Assembly: GCA_036365455.1 (NCBI GenBank)
Contig: JAWQUS010000030.1
Coordinates: forward strand, 17,318,001 to 17,382,000
Direction: 5' to 3'
Source: Macrosoma leucophasiata
Taxonomy: Eukaryota; Arthropoda; Insecta; Lepidoptera; Hedylidae
DNA length: 64,000 bases
The translations under genes and the position numbers were made by a program. How positions within the stretch are numbered: position 1 is the stretch's first letter; each line of letters opens with the position of its first letter. The notes beneath the pieces are model-generated. The model ran no database searches. It saw only the letters and a list, made by a program, of their open reading frames with translations, and was not told where the DNA came from. Positions 20,201 to 32,800 of this stretch are shown piece after piece.

Positions 20201-23200
20201 CTTTACATATAAATAATAAAAAAGGGGTCATTCATACAAGATTAGAAAGGTGGTGCGATATGTATTGCAATCTAGTTCTTAATAATTATTTTGTTATTGT
20301 ATGTGTATAAGATTGTAATCTGTTTTGTAATGAATGTATAATAAATTGCAGGTTGCGTCAGTAAGTATTTTTCTTGAAAGATAAACGACAAACAAAACAA
20401 GATGATATCTTGCACGTACCTTGAAAAGTTTCAAATCCGAGCTTCAAATTTATTTTCCATTTCAATCGCATTTTGCATACTTACTTGTTTACATGATACC
20501 ATGAAACGAGGACAGACTCCGCTATTGTATGAAACAAACAAGCTCATATATTTTGATATTTGTATGGTTTGTGAAATATGTAAAGTAAAATTGGTTGTAA
20601 TGGAAGAAAGAAGATTGATAGGTATTAAATTTTTAAGAATCCCTTCGATTCTTATCGATACTTCATTATTATGGTTTGATTATCAATAACTATTCATTTT
20701 ATGTAACAAAACCTAAACGTAACTCCAAAGCAATATCGCCGAAGTATAATTATTTGTTAATATATATTTACAATAATTCTCAGTTCGCTAAACCTGTTTT
20801 CTTTTAATTAAATAATATTAGGTATATCAAATAATCCGATCAATACCGACCAAGAATGGACTAACAGGCACATATTGTCTACTATATAAAAATAAGTCGG
20901 GTTTTCCTTCCTGACGCTATAACTCCAGAACGCACGAACCGATTGCCACGGTTTTGCATTCGTTGGAAAGGTCTCGGGCTCCGTGAGGTTTATAGCAAAG
21001 AATATTCAAGAAAAATTTCAACGCGGGCGAAGCCGCGGGCAACAGCTAGTTGTAGTTAAATATGTAGGTATTGTCAATTGCTCATATGAGAATCAGCTGA
21101 ATAAAACGAGTACGGAACATGGTTGTAGATTTAAAAATTCAACCATGAAATGGAATTAATATTGTATGAAATAATTTAAACTACGTATAAGTATGTTCTT
21201 AGGTTTTCGCGAACTACACTCATTGAAATAAAACTAGTTTTCGGATTTATCTCGCGTATATTAAACTAAACGTTTGCGAAATAGATGGAGGTAGCTGCAC
21301 ATAACAATTTTTCAAACTGCTGTTAGACAAATGCCACCTCAGTCTGCCCGAGACCACGGAAGCTGAAAAGCGACCGAAACGTCGGGTTCGATTTTAAATA
21401 ATCTATACGCGAGATAAATCCGAAAACTAAGTTTTATTTCAATGAAATAATGTATCTAATGCCACTTTTACTAAAAAAGATAGGCGAAAAAAGATTAAAG
21501 AAACACTTGTTTTTAAAATGCCTGAGAATAAGTTTAGATGTACTTAGCACAATATTATTTTTCCACAGATAAACAAAGTCACATTCGCACCACTGGTGGT
21601 GTCAACACTCTTCATCCTTCTGACATCACTGCTAGCACACTGCGCGCGGAGACTCGTTCAGAAGCTTGTTAAAGAACCGTTCGTCAAGCTACTTCTAGAA
21701 GAGGCAATTGCTGCAGCAGAATTATGTGGTTGCTGTTTTGAACTTATCATTGGTAAGAATTAATTTTTTTGCATGTAATGACTGGCAAACGTAACTATTA
21801 GTTTCTAATTACCAGCAGATTTAGGTGATGCATTTGATCGTGCATTTATTAATAATTGTATGATATTTTTGATTGAAATTATAATAGTTTACGACAGAAG
21901 ATTACGCTTAGGCATTTAAATATTTTAATGTTATTGGTTAAATACTAGGCAATTTTGATGCAATATTGACTTAAAGAAATTATATATTTACTGTCTTAAA
22001 AAAGTTTTACACAGGGGTATATAGTGAGGCCATTTTTATTCAACATAATATTTTGCTTCCTTAAAATTTAAATAATATTTTTTGCTTTCAGTGGCTGACA
22101 ACTTCGGCGTGTCAACGTATGCGATATTCCTGTTCGCTCTCACTATCTGGTGGTCACTTAATTGGGGAGACGCCACAGCATGTCCTTATACCCACATTGA
22201 GGATGTTATTGAAGGTAATTTAATCTCTCCAGACACGAGAAAAATATGACAATTGAAATTCAATTGTGTCTCGCCGCCGGTGGCCGCACGATCCTTGAAG
22301 GATTAAATAAAATACGGGCATACGAGCGACAGAGTAAACAAGTATCAAAATGTAACCGAATAATGGTGGTCAAACCATTCCAATGGGGCGTAAGCATCGA
22401 CGATAGAGCCTAGCTGTGTTGTGTCCTCGATGGGCGTAAGTAAGCGCAAGATGGACAGCAGCGCCTGCGATAAAACTACCGCTACTGCCATCGCTAATCC
22501 ACATACAAAGCGTCGCGATTATGGCATATCTCCCTTATGGGGAGTCTGCCATAAAATTTCTCCTTAGATTTGCATTTGAGACGTCTAGTCGTGTAACAAT
22601 TAAGCTGTATTGGAATGCAATCGATTGAAAAAGACTACGACTTTATTTCTCACTACGACTTTGTCGCTCACTATGGGCCTCATAAGAAGACTCAAGGTCA
22701 CTCAGAGAGCAATGGAGAGGGCTATGCTCGGAGTTTCTCTGCGAGATCGAATGAAGAGATCTGCATGTGAACCAAGGTTACCGACATAGCTCACCGAATA
22801 GCGAGACTCAAGTGGCAGTGGGCAATACACATAGCTCGAAGAACTGACGGCTGTTGTTCTAGAGTGGCGACCACGTACCGGGAAACGAAGCGTAGGCAGG
22901 CCTCCCACAAGATGGACCGACGACCTGGTGAAGGTCGCGGGCAATCGCTGGATGAGGGCGGCTCAGGACCGTTCGTTGTGGCAATCTTTGGGGGAGGCCT
23001 TTGTTCAGCAGTGGACATCTTTTGGCTGAAATGATGACGACTTTATTCTAAATACGTACATGACAACATTGTGATTAATTTAGCACGGGTAATGTCTATT
23101 TAATTTAGAAGATACATTGTGTCTTGTGCCAATCTTGTTTAACGCGTGGGTTATCTTTCTAGAGTAGCTTAATCAAATTAATTTATAGAACTCCATTACT

Positions 23201-26200
23201 TAATTTGACGGAATATACATAGAACACTCCTCTTTGTAAGGGTTCACTCAGATGATCCCTAATGAAACAAAATTATTTATCTTCAGAAAGCTTGAGTTTA
23301 ACGACAGATTACTATAGCTCTGTTCATGTGATCTGAAACCTCAAAGAATAATAAAACCTTTCAGGTAAAGGAGACATCCGCAAAGCATTTTTGAAGACTT
23401 GGGCTGAGCTGACTGGAGGTATCCTGGTGTTCAAGTACGTCCAGATGTACTGGGCACTCGAAATCTCTGAAACGCATAAAGACAGGGCGTTTGAAGATTG
23501 CAAGGCTGATTTACAGGTACGAGTTACTGAGTATTTTTATCGAACTTTTATGTTTGCTGCTTTAAATTACTTTTACACAACTATGCGTACAATGTGCGCT
23601 TCCTTGGTGTGCAGAGTGAGGGACAGCCCAAACAGTATCTTAAAAAACCGGTCAAGTGCGTGTCAGGCTTCGCGCAGTATAGGGGTCCGTACTTAAAGAC
23701 TAAATGTAATGAAAAAAAAAAGAATAAATATTTTCTATGGAGTTGTTAGAATTTTTCGAGTAAAATATTTGGTCGACTATTACTCGCAAGCTCGTAAAGT
23801 CAAATTCAGTGTGATAGTTTTTCCTTTTAATTTCATTATTTAAAACTACTATTGCCGTATCGTTTGAATTTCTAACAACCACCATTTAGTTGGTAGAGGG
23901 AGGGGGGTGGGGACACTTGACTCTAACGATAATTGGCACTTTAAAGCTTAATAAGTCACGAACAGTTAATTAAATCATAAAATGATGTTTGCAAACCCCT
24001 TACATTTTTGAAAAACCTATCCAACGATATCCCACACTATAATAAAAATAATATCCTCGCATTACATGTGTGTGGTACCGTAAATAATAAGAAATGTCAT
24101 GTTTTTATTCTACCACTTTGTATACTTGTGCCAAATTTCATTTTTCTAGTACTTATAGTTTTTGCGCTAAGCCGTGGACGGACAGACAGGCAGATAGACA
24201 GACAGATGGATATGGCGAAACTATAAGGGTTCCTTGTTTCCTACGGAACCCTAAAAATAATCGCGAGTAGATTGGCTTACATGTATATGAATCACTGCAG
24301 TGCCGTATCTCATGGGTTCAGGCTGTAGTGTGCGCTGCTGATGTAATCCAGCTTATGTATTTAGATTTGTATTTATTAACTGCCTCGGTGGCCTAGTGGT
24401 AGCAGGCCACTACTACTACGCTGGAGGTCCTGGGTTCGATTCCCGGGTAGGGGGTTATCAGAGATAATGGTGTAAAGTCTTTTATCTGTGGTTCTATTAG
24501 GATTTTTCCATTTCCTGGAAAATTCTCAGTAACTCAAAGTTTGGTAATGTGCCCGGAGATGTCAACAGGCTCGCCACCTCTTACATGGGCCAAAAACGTA
24601 ACCGGCGAATCGTGGGTGTTTGCATGTATGCTTGAATGCATGCAAACCTCTGCTAACTCCTTCGTTGATTACAGGCGTGAAGTTACGTTTTTTAGTTTTG
24701 TTAAAAATTTTAAGTCAATTATAAGGTAAGCTAAGTAGTCAGTACAGGATCCGTTTTTTTTTTTGGTGTCTTGGGCTTGTCCACTTTTAAGTGGAAGTGT
24801 GTTATTGATATTTTTATTTGAATTAAAATTATTATGTGCTCTAACGGAATCGCTTGTGTACGTGCATTGTGTGAAGTTCAACGCAGCTTAATAATAATAA
24901 TAAATAATAATTGCAACCCATTATACGTCCCACTGCTGGGCACGAGTCTCTCCCCTTTTTGGGGGGAGGCCTGGAGCTTGATCAGGCCATAATAATTGTG
25001 GAAAACATTTTGGAAATTAGAGAAAAAACAAAATGTTTCCCATTTTTCTAAGTTTGGTGGCGCGTCCACAATCTGTTTTTCTTGCATTAACCACCGTTTA
25101 AATGAAACTACACTGGTTTACCAGAAATAACTAATGTTATTTCTATTTAGCGTTAGTTATTCTACTCGATGACAATTTTATTATTTTATTTAGTGCAATA
25201 CGTTATCCTAGAGGGAATCAAAAAGGGGTGTCCGCGCAAAATCTAAAATTTTGGTGGGAATAATAAAATCATTAATTAGCTCGTACACAATACATCCTTA
25301 AGGATGACATTTCCACCATTCTCTTGGTTTAGTAGGACGCTCACGGGGTCCAATGACGGTTTCGTGCTATCCTGTTGTTACTTCCCGTCAAAAACGAAAG
25401 TAAGTCTTTTCAAAGTAATCGGACAAAAAAAGTGCAATATTGGTGAGATGTTTTAAATCGTTTCTTTTAATAGTATGTGCTGTAATACATATTTACAATA
25501 TAAAGGTTTGGTATCATTTCAAAATGACACAAATATAGTTATTGTTGGTTTAGTGATATTTTTAAAAATAAATATTTTATACAAGTCTCTAATTTTGATG
25601 GTCCAATTTTGGTGATTTTGGTGGTGTTTTACGTATGAAAAGCTGCACCAAAATTATTAATATTTCTGCATGCTAGGAAAAAGTTAAAGTTAACACACGC
25701 GGAGTACTTAGAGAGGAAAAGGGTTGCAGAAAGGAGGAGAAAAGAAAAAAAAAGGTTTGATCATGGGGATCACACCAAATTTTATTTCAAGCTAGAAAAA
25801 TTGCGAAAAAAAGAAAGAGAAAGTGAATAAACATTTTAATAAAATGTTTTTTCACTAAAATTATGGGGATTTATTGATTTATTAAAATAACGTTGAAGTA
25901 AAACAATTTTGTTTTCATATTTACTAATTTTGGAGTCAGGTATCAATTCTGGTGTCTTACAAATTCCGGTGTTGACAATATATTAGAAGTTTTTAGTATT
26001 AAATACATTTCTCTAACATTTTATATAACTCAATAGGTATTTCTTGAAAATAAATAATAAGGATTATTGATAAATTCAAAAACTAAAATTTCCACCAAAA
26101 TTAGGCAAGAAATCGTAGTTGTTGAAATTCACTCATATATAGATTTATTATGGAAAACCTAAAAATTCTGTGAAAATTTTAAGCGTCTACTTGCTACCGT

Positions 26201-26791
26201 TATTATTGAGCAAAAAATATAGAAAAAAACACGTTTATTGTATGCTCCCTTGGACCCCTTAACATTTTCATTTTCTTATGTTAAGTAATTAATTTTGTTT
26301 TTATAATACATTTTGTTATTGTATCAGAAATACAACATTTGTGAAAATGTTAGCTTTCTAGCTATCACTATTTATGAGATACAGCCTGGTGACAGACAGA
26401 CGGAAGGACAGACAGACAGCGGAGGATTAGTAATCCGTAGGGTCCGTTTTTACCTTTTAGGTACGAAACCCCCTAAAAGATAAAACTAAGATACAGAATA
26501 GCTTAAAAATATTCGATATGATTGGATATGATTCTTTAAATTGACATAACTTTTTTATTTCTGAACCGATTCACCTGAATTAAACACTAAATGTTAAGTG
26601 AAACTTACCACAATATATTAGTGAACCGCAAATCGAATAAGCCGTTTCTGAAATTAGCGTGCACAAACACACAGACAAACAGACATTTTCCCGGGATAAA
26701 AGTACCCAGTGTTGTGAGCCAAAGGTTGAAGTATAATCCTATCAAGTTTCGTTGTAATCGGATCGGTAGTTTTTATGTGATGCTTGAACAA

Positions 26792-26822
<31 letters not shown>

Positions 26823-29800
26823 AAAAAAATTCAAATCACATATTTGGGTTCGATATCGATCTACTAACATCCCCCTGGTATTTATTTTTTTAATATTTTT
26901 AATGTACAGAATTAACACTTCTACAGTTTTAATATAAGTACAGATTGCATTATCTTTATATCACTTTGTAGTGTAGTGTTCTAACATAGTTACACCCTTT
27001 CCAGACAGACCGTGCGCTGTTAAATTGAACCGATTTACCACTTTAATTAAGTTGCTGTTGGGTTTGCAGTTCCGAAACGTTCCCTTTTCAAATGTGTCCG
27101 TTTATCAAAGTTGGATTGTTACTTATGTTTCTCGTGGAATATTATGAACACTATGATGCTTGAAGCGCGCATGGCCCAGCGGCTGGTGTAGATCGTAAGC
27201 GATCTGCTCGATTAAGCACTACGGGCGCGGTCGGGTAGTGTGATGGGTGACCGCTAGTGGCAAATTAAATGCGCGTTTCCGTGCTTCGGAGGGCACCTTA
27301 AGCCGTCGGTCCCGGTTGCTATCGATAGATAACAGTCGTTAAACCTTGTCGGAGGCCTTATGGGCGGTTTGAAAACATCCGACAGCGGGTTGGCCACTAA
27401 CCCACCCACCTCCACCAATCCGCATTGGAGCAGCGTGGTGGAGTAAGCTCCAGGCCTCCCCCCAAAAAGGGGAGAGTCTCGTGCCCAGTAGTGGGACGTA
27501 TAATGGGTTGCCATTATTATTATTATTATGATGCTTACTGGGTTTACTGGTAGTAGTCAGTGGCGAAGGTCAAGGCGCACTATTTTGTACGACCGCCTAT
27601 TGATATTGTTATCGACATTGTTAGTGCTCTCATTTGTTCATGTCAATTTGTATCTAACATTTTGCATCTGCATTTTGATTTTTTTTTATGTAATGGAAGT
27701 GGTAAATAAGCATGCAGTTCACGTTGATGTTAAGTGATGACTGCAGCCTATAGACACCCACACAAAGACCAAGGTCTAAATGCAGATGCGTTACCACTCC
27801 TGAAGCCTAAGGTGTTACGCCTCTGTGCCGGAAATTAAAGGGCCGTACATTACCACCTGACCGGAACACGATAGTGCTGAACACTACCATTTAGCGGCAA
27901 GTATATTAGGTAATGCGGTGGTGGCTACGCCCGCAAGCTCCGTCACTGGAGCTCTACCACCAGTAAAAATAATTGATCATTGGTTTTTGTGTAGATGTCT
28001 TTTGACTGTAGTACTAATTCATATTGTTTGTCTGTCACCTTCATAAACCATCCACATGATCTGTAGCTACGATTGTTTAGCACCATCATTACATAAAAAA
28101 ATAGATTTAGGAAGGGCTCTTTCAATGCAATTGGTGTCAGCCGAGGCGTCTTGAGGACTTTATTTAGGACTAGCTGTGCCCGCGACTTTGTCCGCGTGTA
28201 AATTTATGATTGTTCAATATCTACCCGGAGGAAATCGTGGGCGCAGTTAGTATAAAAGTAGCCTTATTACATAAGCTATGTGCCAATGAAAGTACCGTCG
28301 AAATCGGTTCAGCCGTTCACGAGTTCAGCCCCAACAAACAGACAGACAGACGGACAGACAAAAATTGTAAATAAAAATGATTTGGTATACGTACCGTGTA
28401 TATAATAATAAATATGCATTTAGTAAAAAGCGGTTATTTTTATATTACAAACGGTTTATTCCCGTTGTCCCCGTGCGCCGTGTCCCCGTCATGGGGACAA
28501 CGGGAAAGGAATTTACAAACGTCCCGCTGTCTCCATGACGGGGACACGGGACTCGGGGACAGCGGGAATAAACCTTACAAACAGACATTCAAATTTTATT
28601 TATTTGTATCTATAGATGTATAGATATAGATTAGTAGAGCCCTTAGTTTTATTAAGATATCTACGGGCTGCAGTAATCAGTTACCATGAATACCTATAAT
28701 CTGTGTGTATTCTGTAAAGTTGCTTGCAAACTGTTACAACCCTGTTATAAAAATATATCACAAAATAAGGTACGCATTGAATTCACATTATTATTGTTCT
28801 TGAGCTGGACCTACTGTTTTTGACTTCATTTCATACACTTAATTGTTTCTGAAATAAGTATTGTGTCAGGAAATGCAAAATATAAATTTAATTTTGTATT
28901 AATTATTCTGAAGTATGCTTCTCGGAGGATAATTAATTTCAATTTTCATAACAAACGATATTCGTTTAACAGAGAGCTTTAATGAAGAAACTGTAACGGT
29001 GTATTCACACAGAGTTTCTCAAAAAGCTTATTGATGGTTATTTTGTACTTCCTCTTCCAGTACAAAAAGTTGAATAGGTAACATAAGTGTTTAATCTTTC
29101 TGTATTTTTTTATCGTAAATTTAAATTCACTCCTGTAATCCCCGAAGGCAGAGGTATATGTAATAAAATATGAGGTATATGTATATATATAATGTAATAA
29201 AACTTACTTCCAATAAAATTTTCATTGAAAATGTTGAAAACGGAAAATACAAGTTTGAAAAACTTCTTTTGTTGACCAAATAACGAATGAAAAACACTTC
29301 GATCCACCGTCTTAACTCACGGTTTAATAATTGTGGAGAAACGGTTGGAAGTGTTCCTCCGGCGAAAAGGGAGGATCCTCCGACCAGGCGAGGTGATAGC
29401 GCCTGGCGGGCCGCGGCCCAACGGTTGATGTTGGGAAGTTGTATATATGCCAACTCTTGAGAAATCTTCGTATGTGCGATGTAATTTGACTGCACGCCAT
29501 CTATCGTACTAGACAAGTACTGTAAGGTTTCATTGTATTCCACTAGTTGGCGCCTTAATGTAGTGGACGCTACATAATTATTATTGTTTTTTTTAATACT
29601 GAATTTTCATAATAATAATATATAAAGAGTAAAATTCGATATGAATGTACAAATGACGATGATTTATTATTTTGATGTTTTATGCATCCTATGGCTAACC
29701 GATAGTCCAGTGACAATCGGTTTTGGAATAAGGTGCTATATCAAAATCCTTTCCAGACAAGGCTGCGTTTCTTTAGATGCAAGCACTAGAGTCCGTCAGG

Positions 29801-32800
29801 GCACATTTATTTTAATTCCAAAGGTTAGTCATATCTTTTCAGTTTGATATGTAATAATATAATAATGGCCCTTCATATGTCCTGCTGCTGGGCACGAGTC
29901 TCTCCCCTTCTTGGGAGGAGGCCTGGAGCTTACTCCACCACGCTGCTCCTATGCGAGTCTGTGGAGATACGAATTAGTGGCCAACCCGCTGTCGGATGTT
30001 TTCAAACCGCCCATAAAGCCTCCGTCTAAGTTTAACGACTGCTATCTATCGATACCAACCGGGACCAACGGTTTAACGTACCCTCCGAAGCACGGAAACG
30101 CGCATTTTAATTTGCTACTAGCGGTCACCCATCACACCCTACCACGCGCGTATCGCTTCTCTCGGTATCTACTCGGTTCTAGATCGCTTCTGACCTACAC
30201 CAGCCGCGGAGCCTTGCGCGCTTTATCTACACCAGCCGCGAGGCCATGCGCGCTCGATATATAAAATCTTAACAAACTTAGAATTCATTTCTATTTTAAT
30301 TCTTATTCTTAATCTATCTTATTGATTAAGATTTCTTATGTAGTAGTCCTGTTCATACAAATTTATTAAATCAATATAATATTTGACCAATTTTATTTAA
30401 TTTGTCATAAAGGGCATTTTTAAATGGCTGTAACAACTGGCTCAGAGCCTAAAAATGGTATTATATATCTTTAGCTAATAATCTTTAATAAATTAGTTTG
30501 TTTATTATTATGAACTTTATGAATACTCTCAGAACATAAAATTTAAATTGATTGCCGTGTTCCTCTATTCAAATTGCAGGTGCCAGTGATATACGGAGCT
30601 GTAGTTGAAGGTATTGCCACCTGTCTCTGCAGATTAGCTTCCAAGTCGCTTGGAGACCTCAATCCACGGTTTGCAACTGCCATCGATTCTTTCATTGGAA
30701 CTTCACTCGTTGTTGCCGGTAAGATTTCTTCAAAAGATAACAGGATAGTGTATTCCAAGTGTTCTTTAACTTTTTTCCTAAAATAATCATTTAACTTTGT
30801 AACTTCTTCATGGCTGATGTTTACGGTGTGATCAAAAAGAACGGAAGATTTGAAGATAGCATTATGTGCGTAAAATTAAATGTAAATGAACACATACGTT
30901 GTGTACTTATGACTTTTAGTAATTTGACTTGACCGTGTATGAAATAGTATAAACATATTCATGGTGAACAATTATCAAAATTAAAAAACATAATACAAGA
31001 AATTTGTTACGTTGATTGTTTGATCATACCACATATTAACAATTTCCATTTTTTAGCAACACTGTTAACTCATGTATTTTTGATTTTGTAACTTTTTGCA
31101 GAGTTGAGCTATGTTTTTACTTATTAATTAAATGTGCTTTTTCTTAGTGTTAACTAAAATCATTTGCTTCTCGTGTCTGACGCACGAATTCAATGTTCCA
31201 GGGGTCCTCGCTAGGCACACGGTATTCGTCTATCGCTATCAGGACAATAGTGCCTCGGACCTCAGTGTGTCCATCTTTTGCAAAGTCCATTTAGGAAAAG
31301 GTACTATCTAAATGTCCACTAACTGCTTCAGCTATGTTCATTTTAATATGCACGTTATGTTGTTTATATGGAATGCTATCAGGTACTAATTTGTCATTAG
31401 TCGTATCTCTTTCACAATTGTTATGTATCTCCAGTTTATGTGAGATGCTAATAATTTTGAAATGAGAATGGTATAATTTTATGCTGTAGTGAATCATGTT
31501 TGTAAAATTATTTAGTTAATTGTTGTTACATAGAAAGCTTGCATTGCTGCAATAGAAGATCTTTTTGATTGTAATAAATTAAAATTATAAAAATGTTTTA
31601 TGACATGAAAGCTATTATTTGATACATAATATTTTGTAGGTATGTAGACTTAATACTGTGATTTTTGTAAATTTGTAGATAGCAGCGATACGAATAAACA
31701 TGACATTATGAAAATAGGTCCAAAAACTATAGACTTCCACTATATACGGTAATAGGTATTCAAATTTATTTCTAAAATTACAGTGCGATTTGGACAGATT
31801 ATAAAAAAGTTATTCGAGAGTTAAATGAACGGCTATATAAGCTTTATATAGTTTGCTTTGCTTAACAATAAAAAATATATATCTTAAGTATATAAAAAGT
31901 AGGACCTACCTATGTAGTTTCAATTTGTCATACAATATCTCGGAGAAACTATAGGATTATCCAGGAAAATTTATTCATAAGCCACAGGTGTTATAGAATT
32001 TAAAACTAATTATAAATGTCTGTATTACAATAGTAATAAATCAAAGGATAATGGTCGGCAACCACACCAGGATTTATGAATAAATATTGCTACATTTGGC
32101 GCCTAGTCCATAAATTAGATCTACGCCGCGATAATTCAAAAATTGAACACAAAAATTCAGTTTGAAATGGTATGAAACAGTTAGGGCGTTAATAATTTTC
32201 ACAGTTTATAACAGGAACATTTTTTATCTCGATTAATTTCGTTTACAAATCAGAACTTATATTTAATGTACCTACCAATAATATGTAGGTACTTATGTGA
32301 AGAAACGAGAAACTGAATTATCTGTTTAAAAAAGATGATGAAATAATTAATATATTCAATGGCAGACTTGGAATCTCAATATTAAGTTTTGCGGGTACAA
32401 AAAGCGCATTAAAACTTATGAAACAAATTTATAAGAATACTAATATCCATCTGCATATTATATTCAGGTATAATGTATCAAAATCACTTTGGAAAACGTT
32501 ATCGCGATAAAAAAGTTAATCATAGACTCCTCATCTAGGAGTTTAAGGATAATAGTTTTTACGTATCAGAGCTTATCCTTTCGATACTTTTCACTAATCT
32601 CCACCAATAAAATAAGCGGTTTTGACGACGATTTTAATTCCTCTAATTTATATCTTCAACCTTTCTAGCTTTCGACTACTCTGGTGGTTACTTCAATCCG
32701 GTTCTGGCTACGTCTCTCAAGGCTGGCTGCGAAGGCCACACATTGATGGAACACGCGCTCGTTTATTGGATCGGTGCTTGTGCAGGATCCATCCTCTCTG

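Noticed and set aside
20402..20689. 95-codon ATG frame in aquaporin intron 1
   Set aside because: AT-rich codons, no domain, no splice or promoter context; consistent with chance.
29127..29543. 138-codon minus-strand frame
   Set aside because: Starts with GTG and runs into low-complexity IYIYIYLIF sequence. The GC-rich part may be an old LTR, but no gene is supported.
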